Source: Streptomyces sp. NBC_01304 (lineage in GTDB: Bacteria; Actinomycetota; Actinomycetes; Streptomycetales; Streptomycetaceae). From it: DNA of 64,000 nucleotides. Shown piece after piece: positions 26,047 to 33,681 of the stretch. Positions within the stretch are counted from its first letter, which is position 1; each line of letters starts with the position of its first letter. The notes beneath the pieces are model-generated. The model made no database searches. It worked only from the letters and a program-made list of their open reading frames with translations, and was not told where the DNA came from. Position numbers and translations under genes: made by a program. The stretch lies in NCBI RefSeq assembly GCF_035975855.1, contig NZ_CP109055.1, positions 992,001 through 1,056,000 on the forward strand, given 5' to 3'.

Positions 26047-26520
26047 TCAGACGCCGGCCAGTGCGGCGTTCGCGCGCTCCGTGAGCAGGGCCAGTACGCG
26101 GCCCGCGACGGCAAGGTCCTCTTCCGGGATGTCTGCGTAGAGCCGGGCGGAGATCTCGGCGCTCTCGGCGGAGGTGCGCTCGTACAGCTCGCGTCCGGCG
26201 TCCGTGAGCCGGACCGGGGACGCCTGCGCGGGGTCCTCCTGCAGCAGCTTCGCGGTGATCAGTTCCTCGATGACGCCGCGCACGACCGGCGCGTCAGCCT
26301 TCAGCGAGCCGGTGACGTCGCCGACGAGCGCCTCGAAGCCGATGGACTCGCCGGCGGCCACGACGGCCCGGAGCGTCACGCTCTGCTCGAACGTGATGCC
26401 GTGGCTGGTCAGCACGCGCTCCAAGAGGGCGCGGGCCGAGTAGTGCGCCAGGGCTATCGCCCGGCCGTTTGTAGTGGCCGCGGGTGCGGTGACGGTCGCG
26501 GGTGCGGTGGTGGTGGTCAT
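26047..26520 (-). CDS. MarR-like winged-helix regulator (second of a pair)
   Basis: 157 residues. After a Thr/Ala-rich leader (TTTTAPATVTAPAATTNG) comes a MarR-like domain: ARALLERVLTSHGITFEQSVTLRAVVAAGESIGFEALVGDV, a weak recognition helix, then VIEELITAKLLQEDPAQASPVRLTDAGRELYERT, the MarR wing and following helix. It is more divergent than the upstream MarR. Its ATG (26520) overlaps the stop of the preceding MarR as ATGA (26517-26520), so the two are translationally coupled and may form a heterodimer or act in series. Confidence 0.82.
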   Translation of the reverse strand: MTTTTAPATVTAPAATTNGRAIALAHYSARALLERVLTSHGITFEQSVTLRAVVAAGESIGFEALVGDVTGSLKADAPVVRGVIEELITAKLLQEDPAQASPVRLTDAGRELYERTSAESAEISARLYADIPEEDLAVAGRVLALLTERANAALAGV

Positions 26521-26999
26521 GACTGCTCCTCGTCGTTCTCGGTGGGCGGATCAAGAGGTGCGTCGAGCAGGGTTGCCAGCTCGCGGGTGAACTGCCTTGT
26601 GCGCGCGCCGTCTTGGCCCCCCAGCGGCTCCAGCAACTGGTCCAGGAGGGCCTGGACCACCTTGATGGCGCGGCGTGTGACGTCGCTCCCCTGCTCGGTG
26701 AGCGACAGCTGCATGGCGCGCGGGTCGTTCGGGTCCCGGGTGCGGGCGACGAGTCCGGCGGTCTCCAGGGTGCGGGCGAGCTTGGAGACGTACAGCGGCT
26801 CCAGCCCCGTGTGGTCGGCGAGTTGCCGCTGGCTGGGTTGCAGCCCGGAGCGCCCCATGCCGTTCAGGGATGCCATCAGCGAGTACTGCGCATGGGTCAG
26901 GCCCAGCGGCGCGACCGCCCGGTCGACGGCCACCCGCCACTTCATCGACAGGCGCCAGACCAGAAATCCCGCCGTGGCGCGCTCAGTTGGTGAACTCAC
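26517..26999 (-). CDS. MarR-family transcriptional regulator
   Basis: 160 residues from GTG 26999. Typical MarR: LTHAQYSLMASLNGMGRSGLQPSQRQLADHTGLEPLYVSKLARTLETAGLVARTRDPNDPRAMQLSLTEQG, i.e. helices 2-4, recognition helix and the D-x-R wing motif (DPNDPRA). The long C-terminal helix is dimer-forming. The start codon lies 11 bp from a perfect 19-bp palindrome (27010-27028) that is very likely its operator. It follows the FUSC exporter gene by 36 bp on the same strand, which suggests MarR control of an aromatic-compound exporter. Confidence 0.92.
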   Translation of the reverse strand: MSSPTERATAGFLVWRLSMKWRVAVDRAVAPLGLTHAQYSLMASLNGMGRSGLQPSQRQLADHTGLEPLYVSKLARTLETAGLVARTRDPNDPRAMQLSLTEQGSDVTRRAIKVVQALLDQLLEPLGGQDGARTRQFTRELATLLDAPLDPPTENDEEQS

Positions 27000-27009
27000 G
27001 AGAGATACA

Positions 27010-27039
27010 GTACATAGCTACTATGTACATGGCTACTAT
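27010..27039 (-). promoter_or_regulatory. candidate MarR operator: palindrome within a 15-bp tandem repeat
   Basis: GTACATAGCTACTATGTAC (27010-27028) has perfect 8-bp arms and a 3-bp centre. It overlaps a tandem repeat of 15 bp, GTACATAGCTACTAT / GTACATGGCTACTAT (27010-27024, 27025-27039), one mismatch. AT-rich, directly before the MarR start and running into the 3' end of the FUSC gene. Confidence 0.7.
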
Positions 27040-28856
27040 TTTCTGAACGCACCATGCTCGCGCAGGTGGGCGGCGCGACGGCGCAGGTGGGCGGAGAGGT
27101 CGCGGGTCGCCGCCTCGGGAACCTTGTGACCGTCGTGGTGGCCTGCGGCGGCCTGCGTGGTGAGGCGGGCGATGGCGGCTTCGGCGTAGGCCAGGTCGTC
27201 CTGCCAGTCCTGGAGCGTGTGCCGGTGGCGGGGGTCGGTGCGCAGGCGGGCCAGTTCGGTGTGCACGGCGGCCAGGTCAGCGTGGATACGGCGACGCAGG
27301 GTGTGCAGGGCCGTGATGTCGCCGGGGCCTTCCAAGGCGTCGGCGTAGGCGGCGATCGAGTCGTGGGCGGAGGCCAGCCGGTGCGGCACCCGGGCCCGGG
27401 TGTCCTCGGGCCACAGCAGATAGCCGACGACGAAGGCGAGCGCGCAGCCGATCACCGTGTCGAGCAGACGGGCCTCGGGAACGGCGGATCCGGCCTGGCC
27501 GAGAGGATCGGCGAGCAACAGCATGACCGGGGTGAGAAAGAAGGTCTGCAGGGCGTAGTTGCGACGTGCGTAGGCCTGGAGCAGACCGGTCAGGACGACC
27601 GTCGCGGCGATGCGCCACCAGCCCGCCGGCAGCACCGTGATCGCGGCCAGGCCGACCAGGACACCCGCGATCGTGCCCACACCGCGCAGCAGCAGTCGGG
27701 CCGGCACCGTGCCGAGGCCCGGCCGCACCACGAGGGCGACGGTCAGCACCAGCCAGCCGGAGCGAGGCAGTCCGCTGTACGAGGCGACGACCTGGGCCGC
27801 GCCGAGGCACAGGGCCAGCCGCAGCGCGTAGCGCCGGGCGGCCGGATCGCGCAGCCGGTCGGCCAGTGCGCCGGCGAGGCGGCGGCTCGGTACAGGGCGC
27901 GGCGGGACGTGCCGGATCGCTTCGCCCGTCGCCTCGCCGAGCGATGCGGCGAGTGCGGTGACCGCCGTGCGCAGTGCGCGGAGGTGCGGATCCCCGGCGG
28001 CCGCCGGGGGGAGCGGGATCGGCGGCGGCGCGCCGCCCGCCTCGATGGCGTCGGCGATCCGGTGGACCGCGTCGGCGTATCCAACGGGCGGTTCCGCGCC
28101 CGGTGTTCGGACGGCGGGGGCGGCGGCGATCACTTCGATCAGGCGGTCCAGGTGGCCGGTCAGCCGGGCCGCGGTACTGCCCGGTCGGGGCGCCGAGAGG
28201 CGTCTCACCAGCACCGTGTCGTACGCCGCGTCCATCACCGCGGTCAACGCGTGGCGGCGCTCGGTCCAGGTGTCGCCGGTGGCGCCCAGGAGGCCCCCGA
28301 CGGCCCGTACCGCTTCGGCGACGGCCAGCCGCTCGGCTCGCCCGGGACGGCGTAGGGCATCGGCGAGCGAAAGCAGCATCAGCGGCAGGCCACCGAGCAG
28401 GAACAGCCCCGGCACCTGCCACCAGGGCGGTCCCGTGGGCAGACCGAGCCCCATGGCGGTGGCAAGGAGCAGCACCAAGGTGGCCATGTCACTGATGCGG
28501 CCGATGGTGGACACCAGTCCGGAGGCCAGCGCGACCACGGCGACCAGCAGGATCTGCGCCCAGGCCACGCCGCCGGTCAGCCGTCCCAGGGCAAGGCCGA
28601 TGGCGCCGGCGAACTGGGGCAGGACCAGCGTCAGCGCGCGGGTGCGCCAGGGTGCGGCGGTGTCGTCGACGGCCGCACCGTAGGCGCCGAGGGCGGCTGC
28701 GGCCCCCAGGTCGGGCCGGCCGGCGAACTGGCCGATGGCCAGCGGCACGAGCATGCCCACGGCGCCGCGCGCTACCAGCGCCCGGTCGACGGGCACCGGG
28801 CGCAGGCGGGCGGTGTGCCGCATCCATTCCGGCAGACGGGCCCTCAGAACGGCCAT
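27036..28856 (-). CDS. FUSC-family membrane exporter-like protein
   Basis: 606 residues, two hydrophobic bundles (about residues 27-165 and 345-475), each followed by soluble helices. The C-terminal bundle carries RYALRLALCLGAAQVVASYSGLPRSGWLVLTVALVVRPGLGTVPARLLLRGVGT, the FUSC_2 signature (W-x-x-L-T-x-x-x-V-x-R-P). Same family as the first gene of the window but of different length and low similarity. It starts at ATG 28856 and ends in the MarR operator region; the two MarR genes follow on the same strand. By analogy with AaeB it may export aromatic carboxylates sensed by the MarR proteins (inference). Confidence 0.87.
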   Translation of the reverse strand: MAVLRARLPEWMRHTARLRPVPVDRALVARGAVGMLVPLAIGQFAGRPDLGAAAALGAYGAAVDDTAAPWRTRALTLVLPQFAGAIGLALGRLTGGVAWAQILLVAVVALASGLVSTIGRISDMATLVLLLATAMGLGLPTGPPWWQVPGLFLLGGLPLMLLSLADALRRPGRAERLAVAEAVRAVGGLLGATGDTWTERRHALTAVMDAAYDTVLVRRLSAPRPGSTAARLTGHLDRLIEVIAAAPAVRTPGAEPPVGYADAVHRIADAIEAGGAPPPIPLPPAAAGDPHLRALRTAVTALAASLGEATGEAIRHVPPRPVPSRRLAGALADRLRDPAARRYALRLALCLGAAQVVASYSGLPRSGWLVLTVALVVRPGLGTVPARLLLRGVGTIAGVLVGLAAITVLPAGWWRIAATVVLTGLLQAYARRNYALQTFFLTPVMLLLADPLGQAGSAVPEARLLDTVIGCALAFVVGYLLWPEDTRARVPHRLASAHDSIAAYADALEGPGDITALHTLRRRIHADLAAVHTELARLRTDPRHRHTLQDWQDDLAYAEAAIARLTTQAAAGHHDGHKVPEAATRDLSAHLRRRAAHLREHGAFRK

Positions 28857-29341
28857 CGGTACGCCCTGCCCTTGGCGGTACGCACCTCGTCGAGGGCGGC
28901 CTCGGCGGTTCCGCCCGGATGGACCGCGTCCTGGCGCACCGGACAGGTGAACATCAGGCCGCTCGCCGGGGCCGTCGGGTGGTCGCCGGTGGGTCCCCTT
29001 TCCATGCGTGCTCCCTGTTGTGTGGTCCGGGGGGCGATGGAGAAGGTGGTCGCCTACGCCGTCCTGCCATGCTCACATGGGCGCCGCGCGGCGGCATCGG
29101 CACGTCGCCCGCGGCAAGGGGCGGGTCATGGCCTCGCGTCGGGGGGTGCGGAGTGCGCGATCTCGTACGGGAGTACGCGATCGCGCACGGGAGCACGCGT
29201 CACGTACGGGAGCACGAGGCCATGGCCGGAGCTGTCGTATGAGATCGAACATCCAGGCCGGCGGGCGGGCCGGTTCGGCCGTCCCGGCCCCGCCCGCCGC
29301 CCAGTTGACGGTCAGCACCGTCGCCCGAAGTTCGGGATCGG
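28857..29341. other. 485-bp intergenic region with a 20-bp repeat cluster
   Basis: No convincing gene on either strand: frames here have poor codon bias and low-complexity products. It lies upstream of the FUSC-MarR-MarR operon and downstream of the dienelactone-hydrolase-like gene, both leftward, so it should hold the promoter of the former. It contains the repeat cluster listed separately. Confidence 0.6.
29157..29215. repeat. three tandem ~20-bp repeats with core ACGGGAG(T/C)AC
   Basis: GCGATCTCGTACGGGAGTAC (29157-29176), GCGATCGCGCACGGGAGCAC (29177-29196) and GCGTCACGTACGGGAGCAC (29197-29215) stand head to tail about 300 bp upstream of the FUSC exporter start. Near two helical turns per unit, so all copies face the same side of the DNA, as expected for a multi-site operator. 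Confidence 0.7.
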
Positions 29342-30088
29342 CTACGACACGGAGCTCAAAGGCGCCGGTGTCACGGGCAGGCATTCGGCGAGCAGGCCGA
29401 CTACATCGCGCCACGCCCGCTCCGCGTGCTGCGGGTGGTAGCCGACGCCGGGGACCGTGGGGTGGTCGACCGGCGGGTGGTGGAAGCCGTGCAAGGCGCC
29501 GCCGTAGACCGCGAGGCGCCAGTCGACGCCCGCGGCCTGCATCTCGGCGGTGAACGCGTTCCGTTGCTCGGGCGACATGATCGGGTCTTCCGACCCGACC
29601 CCGGCCCACACCGGGCAGCGAATGCGCGCCGCCTCGCCCGGTCGGCCCGTGGTGGTTGCGTTGACTGTCCCGATCGCGCGCAGGTTGACGCCATCGCGCC
29701 CGAGTTCCAGCCCGACGGCGCCCCCGGTGCCGTAGCCGACGGCGGCTATCCGGTCGGGGTCGGTCCGCGGTTCGGTGTGCAACACGTCGAGCGCCGCGTG
29801 GCCGATGCCTCGCATCCGGTCGGGGTCGGCGAGCAGCGGCATGCAACGGGCCAGCATTTCCTCGGGGTCGGCCAAATAGCGCCCACCGTGAAGGTCGAAG
29901 GCCAGCGCTACATATCCCAGCTCGGCGAGAGCATCGGCCCTGCGGCGCTCGACGTCGCTGAGCCCCATGCCCTCTGGTCCGAGCAGCACCGCGGGTCGGC
30001 GGTCGACGCCGGCGGGGAGCGCGAGGTGCCCGACCATCGTCAGGCCGTCGGCCGGGTAATGGACCGTGCGTGTGGTGACTGTCGTCAT
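29342..30088 (-). CDS. dienelactone hydrolase-family protein without the canonical nucleophile
   Basis: 248-residue alpha/beta-hydrolase of the DLH type. The N-terminal strand and loop PAVLLGPEGMGLSDVERRRADALAELGYVALAFDLHGGR are typical. The nucleophile elbow, normally G-x-C-x-G-G, reads GYGTGG (residues 118-123), so Gly120 stands where the Cys should be, next to Thr121. The acid (Asp168 in GSEDPI) and base (His200 in GALHGF) are kept. Either it is not a hydrolase, or it belongs to a DLH-like subfamily with another mechanism. No signal peptide. ATG 30088; divergent from the phospholipase gene. Confidence 0.85.
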   Translation of the reverse strand: MTTVTTRTVHYPADGLTMVGHLALPAGVDRRPAVLLGPEGMGLSDVERRRADALAELGYVALAFDLHGGRYLADPEEMLARCMPLLADPDRMRGIGHAALDVLHTEPRTDPDRIAAVGYGTGGAVGLELGRDGVNLRAIGTVNATTTGRPGEAARIRCPVWAGVGSEDPIMSPEQRNAFTAEMQAAGVDWRLAVYGGALHGFHHPPVDHPTVPGVGYHPQHAERAWRDVVGLLAECLPVTPAPLSSVS

Positions 30089-30252
30089 GGGATCGAACGG
30101 TAGTGATCTACGAGGCCGGTCGGGCCGGACTTCACCGTCGGCAGAACCGCGGGGCTCTCAAGTCACGCTCCGGCCCGCCTGTGTGCCCCCCTCCGAAACT
30201 GGAGCGGCTTTCTGAAACTCCGTCAGGAGCCGCATTCATTCCGGAGGTACCC

Positions 30253-30705
30253 GTGAATCGTCAGATCGCCAGAGGCATCGGCGTTTCGGCCACCGCCCTG
30301 CTCGCCGCCACGGCACTCGGCTCACCCGCCACCGCCGCCCCCGCCGACAAGGCGCAGGTCCTCTCGTCCTGGACCCAGACCAGCGCTTCCAGCTACAACG
30401 CCTTCATATCCGCCCGCAACAACCAAGGCGCCTGGGCGGCCTACGGATTCAACTGGACCACCGACCTCTGCTCGAAGTCGCCGGACAATCCCCTCGGATT
30501 CAAGTTCGAACTCTCTTGTGCGCGGCACGACTTCGGCTACCGCAACTACAAGGCGTTGGGCGCCTTCGACGCCAACAAGCCACGGCTCGACAGCGCCTTC
30601 TACGCCGACCTCAAGCGGGTCTGCGCTCCCCTGAGCATCGCGAAGAAGGCCGCATGCAACTCACTGGCGTGGACCTACTACCAGGCCGTCAAGAACCTCG
30701 GCTGA
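30253..30705 (+). CDS. secreted prokaryotic phospholipase A2
   Basis: 150 residues from GTG 30253, with GGAGG (30243-30247) at proper distance. Sec signal peptide NRQIARGIGVSATALLAATALGSPATA-APA, giving a mature enzyme of about 120 residues, the size of the Streptomyces violaceoruber PLA2. The catalytic helix is CARHDFGYRNYK (Cys89, His92, Asp93), preceded by a calcium-loop-like WTTDLCSKSPDNPLG. Four Cys (73, 89, 124, 135) can make the two conserved disulfides. It would cleave the sn-2 ester of glycerophospholipids outside the cell, with Ca2+. A strong terminator follows; divergent from the DLH-like gene. Confidence 0.93.
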   Translation: MNRQIARGIGVSATALLAATALGSPATAAPADKAQVLSSWTQTSASSYNAFISARNNQGAWAAYGFNWTTDLCSKSPDNPLGFKFELSCARHDFGYRNYKALGAFDANKPRLDSAFYADLKRVCAPLSIAKKAACNSLAWTYYQAVKNLG

Positions 30706-30732
30706 GCGGCTCGCGGGGGCCTCAACAGACGC

Positions 30733-30760
30733 GGGGTCCGCACCGATCGGTGCGGACCCC
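30733..30760 (+). terminator. perfect palindrome terminator after phospholipase A2
   Basis: A 28-bp perfect palindrome (arms 30733-30746 and 30747-30760, core CGATCG), 28 bp after the stop codon. Capable of a stable hairpin of about 12 bp. Confidence 0.75.
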
Positions 30761-30833
30761 GAGCGTGATGCCGGCCCTGCTGTCAGGATGCGGCCTTCTT
30801 GGCGCTGGGGAGTCCCCCGCTCAAGAGTCGAGT

Positions 30834-30896
30834 CCCGCCGCGGCGGGGTCTGCCGAAGGGCAGAGACGACACACGTCGGCTGTGCCCTTCGGCAGA
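30834..30896. other. double inverted repeat of unknown role
   Basis: CCCGCCGCGGCGGG (30834-30847) is a perfect palindrome, followed at once by a 14-bp inverted repeat TCTGCCGAAGGGCA (30849-30862) / complement (30883-30896) with a 20-nt loop that itself has CGAC/GTCG pairing. It sits about 100 bp before the carboxypeptidase-like gene and 75 bp after the phospholipase terminator, so it is in the leader of the next gene or a small mobile remnant. Confidence 0.5.
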
Positions 30897-30992
30897 GGCG
30901 GCGTTCAGCTCCCAGGGGGATGTTTACGCAGGTGGGGACCGCAAGGATGGTTGCAGAACGACGCAGCCCATCCGCCCCTCGAGGAGCACATC

Positions 30993-32009
30993 GTGAACAT
31001 CTCTGACGACCCGCATGATGTCGGGGCACAAGCGAGCCCGCTCCTGCGCCGCACCGCCGAACTCCCCGAGCGACTCCGGCTCGCGGCCTGCCGGCTCGGC
31101 GACGCCGCGCTCGCCCGGGCGCACCGCATCGGGTCGACCAACGTACTGCCGTGGCCGCATGAGGGTCAGGCGAGCGTCGAGATAGCCGGGGTCGGCAGCC
31201 TCGGCACGGTCGGCGAGCAGACACCGGTGCCGATCGCGAGCCTCACCAAGGTGATGACCGCGTACGTGATCCTGCGGGACTGCCCGCTGGGCCCGCAGGA
31301 GTCCGGCCCCATGATCCGCATCGACCGGGACGCCGCCCACGAGTCGGGCTCGCCCGTCGAGTCGGTCGTACCCGTCATGGAGGGACAGCAGTTCCCCCTC
31401 CGGCAACTGCTCGAGTTCATGCTGATCCCGTCCGGCAACAACATCGCCAGGCTCCTCGCCCGCTGGAGTGCCGGTTCCGAGGCGGCCTTCGTGCGCCGGA
31501 TGAATGACGCCGCCGCCGATCTCGGCATGACCCGTACGACCTTCACCGGCTCCTGCGGCATGGACCTCGGGAACACCAGCACGGCGACCGATCTGCTTGT
31601 CCTGGCGCGCGCGGCGATGAATGACGACGTGTTCCGGGCCGTCGTCGGCACCCCGTCCGTCCCCCTCCCCGGGGGCCGGGGCGAGGGGCACACCACCAAT
31701 CGACTGCTCGGCCAGTACGGCGTCGTCGGGCTGAAGACCGGCACCAGCACCCCGGCGGGCGGCAACGTCCTGTGGGCCGCGTACGCCGACATGTACGGCG
31801 CCCGGCAGTTGGTCCTGGGCGCCGTCCTCGCGCAGCGCAGCGGACGGTCGCCGGTGCGGGCGCGGGCGGCGGTCTGGGCGCACAGCCGGCGACTGGTCCA
31901 GGCCGTTCAACGCCTGTCGGTGGACGGCCCCGTACTGCCCGAACAGTCGACCCCTGTCGCACCCCGCCACCCCCGTAAGGCGCACGGCCAGGACCTCGCC
32001 GCCGCTTGA
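30993..32009 (+). CDS. D-alanyl-D-alanine carboxypeptidase-like serine peptidase (S11)
   Basis: 338 residues. The three penicillin-binding motifs are intact: SLTK (Ser83-Lys86) in PIASLTKVMTAYV, SGN (147-149) in LIPSGNNIARLL, and KTG (248-250) in GVVGLKTGTSTPAGGNV. This makes it a DacC/PBP5-like enzyme trimming the terminal D-Ala of peptidoglycan stems. GTG 30993 follows GAGGAG. No signal peptide or membrane anchor is visible: the N-terminus NISDDPHDVGAQASPLLRR is hydrophilic. Either export uses an unseen upstream start, or it is a cytoplasmic relative. The C-terminal tail is Pro/Arg-rich. Preceded by an unusual double hairpin. Confidence 0.85.
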   Translation: MNISDDPHDVGAQASPLLRRTAELPERLRLAACRLGDAALARAHRIGSTNVLPWPHEGQASVEIAGVGSLGTVGEQTPVPIASLTKVMTAYVILRDCPLGPQESGPMIRIDRDAAHESGSPVESVVPVMEGQQFPLRQLLEFMLIPSGNNIARLLARWSAGSEAAFVRRMNDAAADLGMTRTTFTGSCGMDLGNTSTATDLLVLARAAMNDDVFRAVVGTPSVPLPGGRGEGHTTNRLLGQYGVVGLKTGTSTPAGGNVLWAAYADMYGARQLVLGAVLAQRSGRSPVRARAAVWAHSRRLVQAVQRLSVDGPVLPEQSTPVAPRHPRKAHGQDLAAA

Positions 32010-32069
32010 GGGGCAGGGCCCGGATCACCGCAGGCGAGGGGTCCCTCCGGACTGCCGGAACACGGATTA

Positions 32070-32088
32070 TTAGGTTAGCCTTACCTCG
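32070..32088 (+). promoter_or_regulatory. iron box (DmdR/IdeR operator)
   Basis: TTAGGTTAGCCTTACCTCG matches the actinobacterial iron box TTAGGTTAGSCTWACCTAA at nearly every position; only the last two bases differ. It lies about 50 bp before the siderophore-binding lipoprotein start, so that gene should be repressed by Fe2+-DmdR1. Confidence 0.88.
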
Positions 32089-32140
32089 CTTTCCTGCCCG
32101 TCCGGGTTCCACCACTCCCCTGTCCGAGAGAAGCACCGCC

Positions 32141-33172
32141 ATGCGCTCTGGCCCGCACCGCTCCCCCGATCTGTCCCGCCGGGGCCTGTTCGCGGCAGGC
32201 GGCGCCCTCGCCCTCGGCCCGCTCATCGCCGCCTGCGGCGAGAGCAAGTCCCCGGACGCCAAGGGCAAGAAGGGCGGCGGCGCCTGGTCGTTCAAGGACG
32301 ACCGCAACCGTACGGTCGAGCGCGACCGGCGCCCGCAGAACATCGTCGCCTTCGTCAGCACCGCCGCCGCGCTCTACGACTACGGCATCGAGTGCACCGG
32401 TATCTTCGGCCCCAGCAAGCCCGTCGGCGGCAAGCCCAACCCGCAGGCCGGCGCGATGGACGTCACCAAGCTGACCAGCGTCGGCGAGGCATGGGGCCAG
32501 TTCAACATCGAGAAGTACGCGACCCTCGACCCCGACCTGCTCATCAGCAACATGTTCCCCGCACCCGACCTGTGGTTCGTGCCCGAGGACAGCCGGAAGA
32601 AGGTCGAGGCGCTCGCCCCGACCGTCGGCATCAACGTGGCCCGCACCTCCCTGCTCAACCCGCTGAAGCGGACCGCCGCCCTGGCCGAATCCCTCGGCGC
32701 CGACCTCCGCGCGCAGCAGGTCACCGACGCCAAGAAGCGCTTCGACAAGGCCGTCGAGACCCTGCGCGGCGCCGCCGAGGCCAACAAGGGCCTGAAGGTC
32801 ATGGCCATCACCGGTGACAACGACCAGTTCTACGTCGCCGTGCCGGACTCCTACAGCGACCTCAACTACTTCAAGGACCTCGGCGTGGAGTTCGTCGAGG
32901 GCAAGAAGAGCGACAAGTGGGGCTTCTGGGAGTTTCTCAGCTGGGAGAACGCCGACAAGTACCACGCCGACCTCATCATGGTCGACAACCGCTCCGCCTC
33001 CTTCTCCCTCAAGCAGCTCGCGACCAAGCCCACTTGGCGCCGTCTGGCAGCCGTCGAAGCCGGCCAGACCGTCCCCTGGTCGATGGAGGAGCGCTACAGC
33101 TACGCCGGTTACGCCCCTGTCGTCGAGCAACTGGCCGCCGCCGTCGAGCGGTCGAAGAAGCTCAAGGCCTGA
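32141..33172 (+). CDS. iron-siderophore ABC transporter substrate-binding lipoprotein
   Basis: 343 residues. The N-terminus has a twin-arginine motif (LSRRGLFAAGG, Arg13-Arg14) and a lipobox ending at Cys32 (LIAAC), so it is a Tat-exported lipoprotein. The fold is the FepB/FhuD type III binding protein: RPQNIVAFVSTAAALYDYGIECTGIFGP, YATLDPDLLISNMF, the long inter-lobe helix, and the C-terminal LIMVDNRSASFSLKQL and EERYSYAGYAPVVEQLAAAV. It delivers a ferric siderophore to an ABC permease, but no permease or ATPase gene is adjacent, so the partner is elsewhere. Expression is probably iron-repressed via the upstream iron box. Confidence 0.92.
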   Translation: MRSGPHRSPDLSRRGLFAAGGALALGPLIAACGESKSPDAKGKKGGGAWSFKDDRNRTVERDRRPQNIVAFVSTAAALYDYGIECTGIFGPSKPVGGKPNPQAGAMDVTKLTSVGEAWGQFNIEKYATLDPDLLISNMFPAPDLWFVPEDSRKKVEALAPTVGINVARTSLLNPLKRTAALAESLGADLRAQQVTDAKKRFDKAVETLRGAAEANKGLKVMAITGDNDQFYVAVPDSYSDLNYFKDLGVEFVEGKKSDKWGFWEFLSWENADKYHADLIMVDNRSASFSLKQLATKPTWRRLAAVEAGQTVPWSMEERYSYAGYAPVVEQLAAAVERSKKLKA

Positions 33173-33316
33173 CCCTCCTCCCAGCGGCGCCGAACCGCGC
33201 GCGGGCGCACAGGACCCGCTTGCGGCCGGCCCCTCCTCCCGCCCCGGGGGTTCACAAGCGCGCAAGCGTTCAACGCGTTCACGCACCGGGGCGCCTCCCT
33301 CCGCTGCCAGCCCCTG

Positions 33317-33352
33317 TTGAACAGGGCAGACCCCCACTTGAACAGGGCAGAC
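33317..33352. repeat. 15-bp direct repeat upstream of the cold-shock-like gene
   Basis: TTGAACAGGGCAGAC at 33317-33331 and again at 33338-33352 (period 21 bp, two helical turns), about 40-75 bp before the start codon: a possible operator or slippage product. Confidence 0.75.
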
Positions 33353-33391
33353 GCAGGCGCTGCAGCGCCAGGAGTTACAGGAGGCCGTCCA

Positions 33392-33598
33392 GTGAGCGCG
33401 CGATGCACGGGGTTCGTCCAGTTCTTCAACCGTCGGGACGGATACGGCTTCATCGTGCCCGTCGGACAACGAGATCCCGTGTTCGTACACGGCGAGGACA
33501 TCGAGCACCAGCCTCAGGTGCTCTCCGAGGGCCAGCAGGTCACCTTCTGCCTGGAGTTGGGCCAGGGCCGGTTCGAGGCCCGGAAAGTACGCCCGTAG
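33392..33598 (+). CDS. cold-shock domain-like protein
   Basis: 68 residues from GTG 33392, with CAGGAGGCC 7 bp upstream. The sequence GFVQFFNRRDGYGFIVPVGQRDPVFVHGEDI is a diverged cold-shock domain: the RNP1-like K-G-F-G-F-I is RDGYGFI and RNP2 V-F-V-H is kept as VFVH. The C-terminal LSEGQQVTFCLELGQGRFEARKVRP matches the usual EGQxVxFExxxGxKGPxAxxV ending. It would bind single-stranded nucleic acid; the diverged RNP1 suggests a specialised role rather than a housekeeping Csp. Confidence 0.85.
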   Translation: MSARCTGFVQFFNRRDGYGFIVPVGQRDPVFVHGEDIEHQPQVLSEGQQVTFCLELGQGRFEARKVRP

Positions 33599-33681
33599 GG
33601 GGGATCCTCTCGCGCTGGCGCGCACGTCGGACCGCATTTCAACTACCGTGCGCAACAGGCCCCTCACCGCAAGGAACCGCC

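Noticed and set aside
29157..29215. Short CRISPR-like array
   Set aside because: Repeats are contiguous without spacers, only three, and no cas genes are in the window.
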